The translations under genes and the position numbers were made by a program. From CAZKUR01 sp964556005 (GTDB taxonomy: Bacteria; Bacteroidota; Ignavibacteria; Ignavibacteriales; Ignavibacteriaceae), in the NCBI GenBank assembly GCA_964556005.1, contig CAZKUR010000020.1, positions 1 through 57,258 on the forward strand: DNA of 57,258 nucleotides. The letters run 5' to 3'. This document shows, piece by piece, positions 17,458-25,498 of this stretch (position 1 is the first letter of the stretch; each line of letters begins with the position of its first letter). The notes beneath the pieces were generated by a model. The model was given only the letters and a program-made list of their open reading frames with translations. It did not search any database and was not told the origin of the DNA.

Positions 17458-19080
17458 TTATGAAGCTGCTTTTTCAGTCATTCCAGCTAATGGTTCACTA
17501 CGCAAATCTGTTGTTCTTTCTTTTTCACCTTTCATAATTAGTGCATTACCAACTAGTTCATGAACTCCACCGACATCAACTCCGCCAACCCAGTAATCTA
17601 TAAGCGGCGGCAGTGTTGCTTTATCAATTGCGCAAATGCATCCGAGGTAATTCACATTATTTTTTTCTTTAACGTACTTTACGGCGTTTGCCCTCGGGAA
17701 ACCGCCTCTTAATCTCATTTCCAAATTCTCATCTGTTCCCAACCCAGCACCGCTTCCGCAGCAGAACGTCTGCTCTTTTATTGTATTATCCGGCATCTCA
17801 TAAAAATAATTGCATGAATTTTTAATTATATATCGCGGTTCTTCAATTAAACCGAGAGCACGCGCAGGGTTACATGAATCATGGAAAGTAACTCTGCGGT
17901 GATTGTTTCTATTTTTATCCAGCTTTATCTTATTATTTTTTATAAGGTCAGCAGTAAACTCACAAATGTGAACCATCTTAGTAGATTTTGTATTTTCAAA
18001 CTTAGTCCCGGTAATGGGCGAAACTGGTTCCTCCAAGAAATCTGCAGGGCCGTTTAATGTGTCCATGTATTGATGTACTACTCTCCACATATGTCCGCAT
18101 TCGCCGCCCAATATCCATTTTACTCCAAGCCTTTTAGCTTCGGCATACATTTTTGCATTTAAGCTTTTCATCAAGTCGTGAGATATGAAAGAACCGAAGT
18201 TTCCTCCTTCGGAAGCATAAGAACTCCAAGTATAATCCAATCCTATCTCATGAAATAATGCAAGGTAGCCGAGCAAAGTGTAATAATGAGGAGTGCCAAA
18301 ATAATCTGCAGAAGGTGCTATAAAAAGAATTTCCGCACCTTTTTTATTTATGGGCGCCTCAACTTTAATCCCGGTTAACGATTCAAGCTCGTCGACGGCA
18401 AAATCAATACTGTCTTTAAATCCATGCGGCTGAATTCCAAGATGATTCCCGGTTCTAAAACAATTTGCAACAGGTGTAATGATCCAATCGATGTTAATTC
18501 CAATTAGATTAAGCAGCTCTCTAACTAAAATTGTTATTTCAGCAGTATCTATTCCATACGGACAGAAGACCGAACATCGCCTGCATTGTGTGCATTGAAA
18601 GAAATAATAAAACCATTCTTTAACAACATCGATAGTTAATTCACGCGAACCTGAAAACTTGCCGAATAATTTTCCTGCAAGAGTGAAATCGTTTCGATAT
18701 ACGGATCTTAAAAGCTCCGCTCTAAGTACGGGCATATTTTTAGGATCACCGGAACCGATAAAGAAGTGACATTTATCGGCACAAGCACCGCAGCGTACAC
18801 AAATATCCATAAACAACTTTAGTGAACGAAATCTATCCAGTCTATCCCTAAGGCCTTCAAGAATAATTTGTTTCCAGTTTTCAGGCAATTGCCAATCCCG
18901 GTCTGTCGGCTGCCACTTTCGCGGGTTTGGCTGCTGAAGGTATTCAACACTTTTAGGAACACCGCTGTAGTTAAAAACTCCACGTTTAAATTCAACAGAC
19001 GGATCCAGCCAACCCTTATGGTCAGGTTTATATTCAATAGTACCGGTAATTTCTTCAGGTTTTAATTTTTTTTCAGACAT
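17458..19080 (-). CDS. dsrK: DsrK, HdrD-like catalytic subunit of DsrMKJOP
   Basis: DsrK is the cytoplasmic subunit thought to reduce the DsrC trisulfide with electrons from DsrM. The 540-residue protein has two 4Fe-4S motifs (Cys94, 97, 100, 104 and Cys163, 166, 169, 173). The C-terminal half has the CCG-type site for a noncubane cluster: HDSCNPARALG, then FCCGSGAGLG, then YLGCICAIDKA. These match the heterodisulfide-reductase HdrD pattern and the DsrK-specific GSGAGLGTDEN text, which separates it from the two paralogues at 31719-33362 and 40258-41742. It lies 146 bases after dsrM. Confidence 0.95.
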   Translation of the reverse strand: MSEKKLKPEEITGTIEYKPDHKGWLDPSVEFKRGVFNYSGVPKSVEYLQQPNPRKWQPTDRDWQLPENWKQIILEGLRDRLDRFRSLKLFMDICVRCGACADKCHFFIGSGDPKNMPVLRAELLRSVYRNDFTLAGKLFGKFSGSRELTIDVVKEWFYYFFQCTQCRRCSVFCPYGIDTAEITILVRELLNLIGINIDWIITPVANCFRTGNHLGIQPHGFKDSIDFAVDELESLTGIKVEAPINKKGAEILFIAPSADYFGTPHYYTLLGYLALFHEIGLDYTWSSYASEGGNFGSFISHDLMKSLNAKMYAEAKRLGVKWILGGECGHMWRVVHQYMDTLNGPADFLEEPVSPITGTKFENTKSTKMVHICEFTADLIKNNKIKLDKNRNNHRRVTFHDSCNPARALGLIEEPRYIIKNSCNYFYEMPDNTIKEQTFCCGSGAGLGTDENLEMRLRGGFPRANAVKYVKEKNNVNYLGCICAIDKATLPPLIDYWVGGVDVGGVHELVGNALIMKGEKERTTDLRSEPLAGMTEKAAS

Positions 19081-19226
19081 CTTTTATACTCTATACTCCT
19101 ACTTTAATTTCGGATTTCCAATTTGTATTTTTTAATAAAACTATTCGCATTTCAAATTTCAAAAACTCACCATAAATTCTTTACATTTTAACTACTGAAG
19201 GTAGTCTTCCATTTTCCATCATACAT

Positions 19227-20222
19227 CTACTCTTCTTTTTCAAGAGGCATTTCTGCCGCTTTCATTACCTCTCTGAACTCATCTTCATATTCTTCATAAG
19301 TGTGAACTCTCACCGGACGATCCCAGGGGTTGACGTGCCTCTTTTCGCGGCTGTTGTTTGCTAAATTTCTCGTCGGTGATAAGAATATACCAGGCATATG
19401 CAGCAATTTGCTAAATGGGAAATACACGATTAAAGAGCAGACTAAAAACAAATGGATAAAAAATAATATCCCAATTCCTTCTGGTACTACAGGGTGAAAG
19501 CTGAACAAACCGACTGCAAGCTCTTTAACTTTAATAATATCGACTTTGTCGAAGTATCGCATTAAAATTCCGGTTACTGCTATACTTAATATGAGGAATA
19601 ATGGGAAATAGTCAGAGGCCAACGAAATATATCTTAATTTGGAATCAACTATCCTTCGAAAGATTAAGTACAATAATGCTATTGAAATCACAGCATCGGT
19701 TATAAATAAAACCGGGAGCCCTACCTGTAAAAAACCGTCAAGGTTCTGAATTCCAATAACAAATGAAGGAATCGGTTCCATGAAAAATCTGAAATGCCTT
19801 AATACAATAATTAAGAATGACCAATGAAAAGCCATAGCGCCGAGCCAAAGATATTTATTGCTTCCGTAGACCAATTTTGGTCCGTTCTTTAATTCCATTT
19901 TAGTATTTCTGAATAAGGAACGGAAGAATAAAATTTCAAGAAGCATTCTTCCGATAACACCCAGAGTTGTACTCGGGCTTTCCAGTTTACTTCTTTTAAT
20001 CCATGGAAGAGATTTTTGCTGGCCTGCAACTGTGGGAATATGAAAAGGAACAGGCGACTTTGCCCATTTGATAACCTGGATAATTATTCCTAATATAAAA
20101 GTCGTTATTGCCGCATAAGGTATTATTACTCCAAAAAGGAGTTCTAATTTTATTGTACCTGCACCGACAATAGCGGCAATTATCAAAATAAAAACAGCAA
20201 AAAGTGAAAAGAGAATATTCAT
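19227..20222 (-). CDS. dsrM: DsrM, NarI-like cytochrome b subunit of DsrMKJOP
   Basis: The 331-residue protein has six or so hydrophobic segments of the NarI type and His residues in the membrane (AMAFHWSFLIIVLRHFRFF; IGILFFIHLFLVCSLIVYF) suited to bind haem b. It ends with a charged cytoplasmic tail (HVNPWDRPVRVHTYEEYEDE) found in DsrM. It starts the dsrMKJOP block, 16 bases after the RsbRD-like gene. It carries electrons from menaquinol across to DsrK. The 146 bases to dsrK hold no gene. Confidence 0.94.
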   Translation of the reverse strand: MNILFSLFAVFILIIAAIVGAGTIKLELLFGVIIPYAAITTFILGIIIQVIKWAKSPVPFHIPTVAGQQKSLPWIKRSKLESPSTTLGVIGRMLLEILFFRSLFRNTKMELKNGPKLVYGSNKYLWLGAMAFHWSFLIIVLRHFRFFMEPIPSFVIGIQNLDGFLQVGLPVLFITDAVISIALLYLIFRRIVDSKLRYISLASDYFPLFLILSIAVTGILMRYFDKVDIIKVKELAVGLFSFHPVVPEGIGILFFIHLFLVCSLIVYFPFSKLLHMPGIFLSPTRNLANNSREKRHVNPWDRPVRVHTYEEYEDEFREVMKAAEMPLEKEE

Positions 20223-20238
20223 CTCGACTTCCTTAAAT

Positions 20239-20751
20239 TCAGATATTCTTTGATATATTATTTATAGGCCCTGAGTTACGATCATATGTTATCTTTGCCT
20301 TTAACTCGTTTACGCGTATTTGAAAAACTTTTTCTCTTGCCTCCGTATACAAATCAAAAGCGATAAGAGCTGCATCATCAACTCTCGACTCGATGTCCAA
20401 TAATTCCATTATTGAATTTTCATCTTTAATTTCTCCTGCAAGCTCTTTACGGATAGCCTTCTTTAGTGAGAAAATAAATCCGGCAGCTTGAGAAGGCGAA
20501 AAATCTTGAACAGCCCTGATTTTCATTAAATCGATTAATGATAATTTTATTTTGACAATATCATTTTCATGAACTATTTCATCAACAATGTTTTCGGCAC
20601 TGCTGGAAATTGAATAACCGACAGGATTACTAAATCTATTTTTCTGCGATATTAAAAATTTTGAAGTCTCAGGCGGATATGTATCGACAATGTGTTGAAT
20701 CCAATTTCCTACAATGGAAGACTTCTTATTTATTAACATTTCCTTAATCAT
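20239..20751 (-). CDS. RsbRD N-terminal-domain protein upstream of dsrM
   Basis: The 170-residue protein is predicted all-helical and fits the RsbRD_N domain (PF14361): an N-terminal segment with IVGNWIQHIVDTYPPETSKFL, a central NIVDEIVHENDIVKIKLSLIDL helix and a later RAVQDFSPSQAAGFIFSLKK segment. Proteins of this kind lie directly upstream of dsrM in many sulfate reducers. RsbR relatives are sensor parts of stress signalling complexes, but this one has no STAS domain, so a sensory or assembly role for DsrMKJOP is inference. It is 16 bases from dsrM and surely co-transcribed with it. Confidence 0.78.
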   Translation of the reverse strand: MIKEMLINKKSSIVGNWIQHIVDTYPPETSKFLISQKNRFSNPVGYSISSSAENIVDEIVHENDIVKIKLSLIDLMKIRAVQDFSPSQAAGFIFSLKKAIRKELAGEIKDENSIMELLDIESRVDDAALIAFDLYTEAREKVFQIRVNELKAKITYDRNSGPINNISKNI

Positions 20752-20883
20752 TGTTCATTCGTCATTTAAAGTTATTCGCACGACTTGCCTAACATAGAAG
20801 GCTGCATTTAATTTTATTTCTCTTAATCCTCGAGGCCGTTCACTATACTTTATCCATCTAATCCTCAAAGATGGAAATATGCA

Positions 20884-20931
20884 AACCTTCGAGATTATTT
20901 TGTAAATAACAACGTGCAAACCTCGAAGGTT
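20884..20931. repeat. Inverted repeat AACCTTCGAG in dsrC-RsbRD spacer
   Basis: AACCTTCGAG (20884-20893) and CTCGAAGGTT (20922-20931) are exact reverse complements separated by 28 bases; each arm is extended by a GCA / TGC flank. It lies 22 bases past the dsrC stop, in the 200-base gap before the RsbRD-like gene. No T-run follows on the minus strand, so it is not a standard terminator. It may be a copy of an interspersed palindromic repeat, or an mRNA-stabilising stem after the highly expressed dsrC. Confidence 0.7.
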
Positions 20932-20952
20932 GCTAAGATTAAAATTTAAGTT

Positions 20953-21270
20953 TTACACACAGCCTGTCGGCTTAGCTAAGCCGGCAACTTTGCAAGCACC
21001 TTTCGCAGGACCCGATGGATACAATTCGTAAATTTCCTTTAGGGAAAAGCCTGTCTCTTTGCAGACTTTACGAATCATCGGTGCAATTCCGAATTTCTTA
21101 TAATAATCACGGAGGTAGTTAACAATTTTCCAGTGTGCTTCCGTCATTTCTTCTACATCTTCGGTAGTAGCTAAAGCTTTTGCTACTTCTTCATTCCATT
21201 CTTCGGGTTTTTGAATGAAACCGTCTTCGTCGACTTCTATTTTGAGGTCTTTATATTCAAAGATTGGCAT
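20953..21270 (-). CDS. dsrC: DsrC, sulfur-carrier protein
   Basis: DsrC binds the sulfur released from sulfite by DsrAB as a trisulfide between its two C-terminal Cys and hands it to DsrK. The 105-residue protein ends with ACKVAGLAKPTGCV, so both key residues are present: Cys93 and the penultimate Cys104, with the arm length exactly conserved. This separates it from TusE and other DsrC-like proteins that lack one Cys. AGGA lies upstream of the ATG. It stands alone between two spacers with palindromes, downstream of dsrL, consistent with separate mRNA processing or its own promoter. Confidence 0.97.
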   Translation of the reverse strand: MPIFEYKDLKIEVDEDGFIQKPEEWNEEVAKALATTEDVEEMTEAHWKIVNYLRDYYKKFGIAPMIRKVCKETGFSLKEIYELYPSGPAKGACKVAGLAKPTGCV

Positions 21271-21371
21271 AATTCTATCCTATTTTTTGTTAGTGATATT
21301 ATGTTTAATTACAATTTTACTTTCAATTCTCAGTCAAAGATACCCATGCCTTGAGTATCGATTATCGCCCA

Positions 21372-21397
21372 GCCTACGTTCGCTTCGGCGGACGGGC
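21372..21397. repeat. GC-rich hairpin (UUCG/CGAA loop) between dsrL and dsrC
   Basis: CGTTCGC (21377-21383) pairs with GCGGACG (21388-21394) around the tetraloop TTCG; three more pairs (GCC/GGC) close it after a 2-base bulge. On the transcribed minus strand the loop reads CGAA. The hairpin is much more GC-rich than its surroundings and has no T-run, so it is a repeat or RNA-processing stem rather than a terminator. The flanks contain GAGTATCGATTATCG and CGAGTATCC, words also found in the palindrome at 25073-25213. Confidence 0.65.
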
Positions 21398-21415
21398 AGC
21401 AACGAGTATCCGGTT

Positions 21416-23101
21416 TTACTTCATTTCAATATAACCGCACGGACAATTTTCCGCGCACTTTTTACAACCGTTACAAAAATCAAGTTTGAATTTATATTTT
21501 TCATGTTTTACAAGCGGTTTTATAATTGCTTGATCCTGGCAGTAACTCCAGCATGTGCCGCAGTCAAAACATGAACCGCAGCTCATACATCTTTTAGCTT
21601 CATCAATAACCTGTTCTTCGGTTAAAGTTGAAGTAATTTCAAGATTTAAATCTTCTAATCTTTCATCAGGCCCGATCTTAAACGGTTCATTTCTCAACTT
21701 ACTTTCATAATAACTTAAAACGAGCTTATCATGAGTTATTACAGGCGGTTTAATTTCTTTTTCAGGCTCAATATTCCGGAACCTGTTATGAATTGTCTCT
21801 GCTGCTTTTCTTCCGTTAAAGATGGCAATTGTAACCAGTCCGAGTTCGAGGTCATCGCCGCCCGCATACGTATTTGGAACATTAGTCATAAAGTTTTCAT
21901 CTGTTTTAATCCAATCTTTTCCATCATGAAGTTTGTCCAATCCGTCAAAGCCTGGTTCCTGACTAATTGCAGCAATAACAGTTGTTGCATCCAGATCGAA
22001 AAACGAATCTGCAATCGGAACAGGTCTTCTTCTGCCCGACTCGTCTGGTTCGCCCAGCTCCATTTTCTGGCATTTCATTTTTGTAATAAGTTCGCCGTCC
22101 TTTTCGAAATTAACCGGGGCAGCAAGAAATTCTATTTTAATTCCCTCCTCTTCTGCTCCAATAATTTCTTCTTCAATTGCAGGCATTTCTTTTTTCGTCC
22201 GCCTATATACAATGGTCACGTCTGCACCAAGTCTCCTCGAAACACGTGCGGCATCAATCGCAGTATCGCCTCCACCTATGACCAGAACTCTACCACCGAC
22301 ATTAACTGTCTCACCTGAATTTATTTTATTTAAAAATTCTGTTCCTGTAAATACATTTGATGCTTCCTCATTCGGAATACCGAGCAGCTTGCCTTTGTGA
22401 GCACCGATTCCAACAAATATGGCATCAAAGTTATTTTGCAGTTCTTCGTAAGGAATGTCTTTGCCTATAATCTTATTGCATTGTATTTCGACACCGAGCT
22501 CTTCAATTCTTTTTATTTCTTTTTCAAGAACATCAGATGGAAGCCGGTAATCAGGTATTCCGTATTTCAGCATTCCACCGGGTTTGCTGAATGCTTCAAA
22601 GACTTTTACTGTATATCCTCTTCTTGCCAGCTGGTATGCACATGACAACCCTGCCGGTCCCGCACCAATTACAGCAATCTTTTCAGGATACGTTTCTTCG
22701 GATATTCTCTTTAATTTAAAATCATTTTCTATTGCAAAATCACCGACAAATCTTTCGAGGCTGTTTATTCCTACGGAACTGTCTTTATGATTTCGATTGC
22801 ACTCAACTTCGCACGGATGCGGACAAACTCTTCCGCAAGAAGACGGGAACGGATTTTTTTCCGTTAGTATTCCCCAGGCTTCTTCATACGCTTGCTTGTT
22901 GGATTTTCCGCAGTCCTCAGCTTGACTAATAGTAGTTATAAATTCTCTAATATTAGTTCCGTTAGGACATCCATTTGAACAGGGAGGAGTTTTAAGAACC
23001 TGTACCGGTCGAAGCGGCGAGGTTTCTACTGAAGAACTGCCAGAGGAACGGGAAGTTAACCCGCCTAACGGTTTTTTTGCTTTTTTAACTATTTTTGCCA
23101 T
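21416..23101 (-). CDS. dsrL: DsrL, NAD(P)H-dependent iron-sulfur flavoprotein
   Basis: DsrL is a GltD-like oxidoreductase that links NAD(P)H to DsrAB. The 561-residue protein starts with a Cys-rich part (Cys41, 45, 89, 93, 97, 101), then FAD-binding IAVIGAGPAGLSCAYQLARR (142-161) and a second Rossmann loop near 270 (VLVIGGGDTAIDAARVSRRL) with the downstream YRRTKKEMPA segment that in this fold binds the nucleotide phosphate, favouring NADPH. The C-terminus adds CMSCGSCFDCGTCWSYC and a ferredoxin motif CNGCKKCAENCPCG. Presence in a dsrD-positive operon matches the DsrL-2 group reported from sulfate reducers and disproportionators, but the subtype needs a tree. It follows the ferritin-like gene by 68 bases. 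Confidence 0.9.
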   Translation of the reverse strand: MAKIVKKAKKPLGGLTSRSSGSSSVETSPLRPVQVLKTPPCSNGCPNGTNIREFITTISQAEDCGKSNKQAYEEAWGILTEKNPFPSSCGRVCPHPCEVECNRNHKDSSVGINSLERFVGDFAIENDFKLKRISEETYPEKIAVIGAGPAGLSCAYQLARRGYTVKVFEAFSKPGGMLKYGIPDYRLPSDVLEKEIKRIEELGVEIQCNKIIGKDIPYEELQNNFDAIFVGIGAHKGKLLGIPNEEASNVFTGTEFLNKINSGETVNVGGRVLVIGGGDTAIDAARVSRRLGADVTIVYRRTKKEMPAIEEEIIGAEEEGIKIEFLAAPVNFEKDGELITKMKCQKMELGEPDESGRRRPVPIADSFFDLDATTVIAAISQEPGFDGLDKLHDGKDWIKTDENFMTNVPNTYAGGDDLELGLVTIAIFNGRKAAETIHNRFRNIEPEKEIKPPVITHDKLVLSYYESKLRNEPFKIGPDERLEDLNLEITSTLTEEQVIDEAKRCMSCGSCFDCGTCWSYCQDQAIIKPLVKHEKYKFKLDFCNGCKKCAENCPCGYIEMK

Positions 23102-23169
23102 TTAATTAACTCCATTTAACTACAAATTTATCAATGAAATAATTCTGTCATGATCCTTTAAAAATTTCC

Positions 23170-23601
23170 TTAAGCATAAGGATATATTCCCGATTTAATA
23201 TCTTCCATCTGCTGTAAGATTTCGTTGTGTTTCATTTCATCAGTCATCAAATATCCAAGCAGATAGCGGATGACAAAATTATTTGAATTCCTTCTGGATT
23301 CATCAGCTAACCGGACAGTTTCTTTTTCCAGTTCAATATGTTTCTCAACCATATTCCAGACTTCTCCCAATTCCTCGGGTGTTAAAGAAATAGCTTCTTT
23401 TTCGAAGCTGTCTATAATTAATTGCTGAACTTTTTTGTGCATTGCAGAATCCTGCCGAATTATTTCCATTATCTGGCGAACAATCGGGTTCTTCGTTTTT
23501 GCAATAATATCCGAAGTAGATTTTACAGATTGATCTTCAACGACTTGCCACTTTTTAAGAGTATTCAATAATTTTTCATTTAATTCTTTTTGATTTGCCA
23601 T
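23170..23601 (-). CDS. Ferritin-like / rubrerythrin-like helical protein
   Basis: The 143-residue product is predicted to be a four-helix bundle. Acidic and His residues recur where ferritin-like proteins bind a di-iron site: QDSAMHKKV, KHIELEKETVRLADES and MTDEMKHNEIL, each containing E/D and H one or two turns apart. It lacks the C-terminal rubredoxin domain of rubrerythrin. It lies 15 bases after dsrN and before dsrL, inside the operon. It may protect DsrAB from oxygen or handle iron, which is inference. The fold call is reasonable; the metal content is unproven. Confidence 0.65.
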   Translation of the reverse strand: MANQKELNEKLLNTLKKWQVVEDQSVKSTSDIIAKTKNPIVRQIMEIIRQDSAMHKKVQQLIIDSFEKEAISLTPEELGEVWNMVEKHIELEKETVRLADESRRNSNNFVIRYLLGYLMTDEMKHNEILQQMEDIKSGIYPYA

Positions 23602-23616
23602 TATATTCTCCTCCTA

Positions 23617-25032
23617 TTAATTGACCCCGATTAACCGGGATGATTTTATTTGTTTATAATTTCGTGCGCTATTTATCATACCTTTAACCCACTCCGGTGT
23701 TGCCAGTGCGTGAACATGAATATAACTGGCAAAAACATTTTTATAGGTAAGGCCGTCTCTTCCGTTAAAACACCCGGTTCCGCGTGTTACCGAAAGACAA
23801 CTATTTAATCCGGGTTCATACTCATCAATTTTTGAGTAATGAAACTCATGTCCTTTAATTACAGTCCCTTTATCATAGAACGGATTTTCATTATCGACAA
23901 TCATTTCGGAATACCCATGACCCTGCGGTCTATCATGCATACTAATCGAAATAGGAAGTACGCCGGACATCGGATAATTTTTACCCTTCCATAAAATTTC
24001 TTTAGCAAGGTACATAAGGCCGCCGCATTCGGCATAGATAGGTAAACCGCTTTCAGCCAATTTTTTTACTCCGTCGGTAATTTTTTTGCCGGCCGCTAAA
24101 TCTGCTAAATTCATTTCAGGAAAACCACCGCCGATATAAAGGGCATCCAGCTCATCAATACTTGCATAATGAGTTGAAGAAATTGGAATTATTTCAGCTC
24201 CCTCTTTTTGCAGCATTTCAAGGTTTTCAGGGTAATAAAATGAAAATGCTCTGTCCTTGAAATAACCTATCTTAACAGCAGCTAATTCATTTTCATCTTG
24301 TTGTTTTATATTTACTTTAATGTCAAACGGAAAAGCATTTAAAGCTATTTTCAAAATTTTCTCGATATCAACATTAGCTTCAAAAATATTTTTTAATTCG
24401 TCAATGATTAAAGTATTTAATTCTAATTCACCCGGAGTTATTAATCCCAGGTGTCTTGAAGGTAAAACAAGCCTGTTTTGAAGTTTCGGAATCACTCCGA
24501 CAACCGGGATGCCTGTTAATTCTTCAATTGCCTCAGTAACAATCTTTTTATGCCGTTTACCTGCAACCTGGTTTAAAATTACTCCTTCAATTTTTAATTC
24601 AGGTGCAAGGCTTTTGCATCCTAAAATTGATGCTGCGGCAGTCCGTGTAACTTTAGAAACATCCTGAATAATAATCACCGGAGCCTGCAGCAGCTTGGCA
24701 AGTTCGGATGTACTGTGAGTTCCTTTGCTATCGGCTCCGTCAAAAACTCCCCTATTGCCTTCAATAATATTTATACCATCGCTGCAAGCATTTTGTAAGA
24801 ATGAATTCTTAACTTTTTCAAAACCCATCATATAAGTATCAAGATTCCTGGCCGGTTTACCTGAAGATAAACTAAGCCATGCCGCATCGATGTAATCGGG
24901 ACCTTTTTTAAATCCCGTTACATTTATTCCCCTGTCTCTAAAACAGGAAAGAAGTCCGCAAGCTGCGACAGTCTTTCCTGAATCTCCCGACAGTCCGCTT
25001 ATTACAATTCTTGGATAATTTCTTAAGTCCAT
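23617..25032 (-). CDS. dsrN: DsrN, cobyrinate a,c-diamide synthase-like (CobB/CbiA)
   Basis: DsrN is thought to amidate sirohaem, giving the sirohaem amide of DsrAB. The 471-residue protein has an N-terminal ATP-binding P-loop in GLSGDSGKTV (13-22) and a C-terminal class I glutamine amidotransferase domain with the nucleophile Cys in YAECGGLMYLAKEI and later GHEFHYSKI. This is the CobB/CbiA architecture at normal length. In a B12 pathway it would act on cobyrinate, but no other cobalamin gene is here and the position next to dsrD fits the dsrN assignment. A dual role cannot be excluded. Confidence 0.88.
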   Translation of the reverse strand: MDLRNYPRIVISGLSGDSGKTVAACGLLSCFRDRGINVTGFKKGPDYIDAAWLSLSSGKPARNLDTYMMGFEKVKNSFLQNACSDGINIIEGNRGVFDGADSKGTHSTSELAKLLQAPVIIIQDVSKVTRTAAASILGCKSLAPELKIEGVILNQVAGKRHKKIVTEAIEELTGIPVVGVIPKLQNRLVLPSRHLGLITPGELELNTLIIDELKNIFEANVDIEKILKIALNAFPFDIKVNIKQQDENELAAVKIGYFKDRAFSFYYPENLEMLQKEGAEIIPISSTHYASIDELDALYIGGGFPEMNLADLAAGKKITDGVKKLAESGLPIYAECGGLMYLAKEILWKGKNYPMSGVLPISISMHDRPQGHGYSEMIVDNENPFYDKGTVIKGHEFHYSKIDEYEPGLNSCLSVTRGTGCFNGRDGLTYKNVFASYIHVHALATPEWVKGMINSARNYKQIKSSRLIGVN

Positions 25033-25072
25033 GGTTCATCAATCGTTTCAAGGCAAAGATTATAAGTTATAC

Positions 25073-25213
25073 GGGTATAAGATTTAACCGACTTCGGATA
25101 TTCGATGCTAAATTCTGGATACTCGATAATCCAATTTTTGTTATCGAGTATCCAATTTCGAATATTCAGTATCTTTAATAAAGTTATATCTTTTCTTTAT
25201 TAACCTTATACCC
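25073..25213. repeat. Nested palindrome in dsrD-dsrN spacer
   Basis: Inner arms TGGATACTCGATAA (25116-25129) and TTATCGAGTATCCA (25141-25154) are perfect 14-base reverse complements around an 11-base loop. Next out, ATATTCGA pairs with TCGAATAT, and the outermost GGGTATAAG (25073-25081) pairs with CTTATACCC (25205-25213). The nested symmetry over about 140 bases fills most of the 205-base gap. It looks like a non-coding MITE- or REP-like element. There is no T-run directly after the inner stem. Confidence 0.75.
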
Positions 25214-25237
25214 TATTTCCTTAATACCTTATACCAA

Positions 25238-25486
25238 TTAATTCTCAGCACCTTCTTTATGCGGGATTTCGATAAAGCTGCCGCCAAAATAAGTGTAAAC
25301 ACACTTACCGCTTTCTATCAGTTCCCTTATAGCGGACTTGGCTAAAGTTTTATCGCATTTATCACCGAATAATTCAAGCGCTGCTTTGGTCAGATCGGTA
25401 GCTTTCCATTTTTTCTGACCCATGCTATCTTTTATCAGCTTAAACATTGCATCAGTTACTTCTTCAACTTTTGCTTGATCGGCCAT
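25238..25486 (-). CDS. dsrD: DsrD, activator of dissimilatory sulfite reductase
   Basis: DsrD is a small winged-helix-like protein reported to act allosterically on DsrAB, raising sulfite reduction. The 82-residue product has the family text: KKWKATDLTKAALELFGDKC, then AIRELIESGKCVYTYFGGSF and the IEIPHKEGAEN end. AAAAGGAG precedes the ATG, 12 bases after dsrB. Its presence is a usual marker for reductive-type dsr loci as against sulfur oxidisers. Confidence 0.95.
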   Translation of the reverse strand: MADQAKVEEVTDAMFKLIKDSMGQKKWKATDLTKAALELFGDKCDKTLAKSAIRELIESGKCVYTYFGGSFIEIPHKEGAEN

Positions 25487-25498
25487 GATATACTCCTT

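Noticed and set aside
21372..21397. GC-rich hairpin as a terminator between dsrL and dsrC
   Set aside because: No T-run follows the stem on the minus strand, so it was recorded as a repeat or processing stem.
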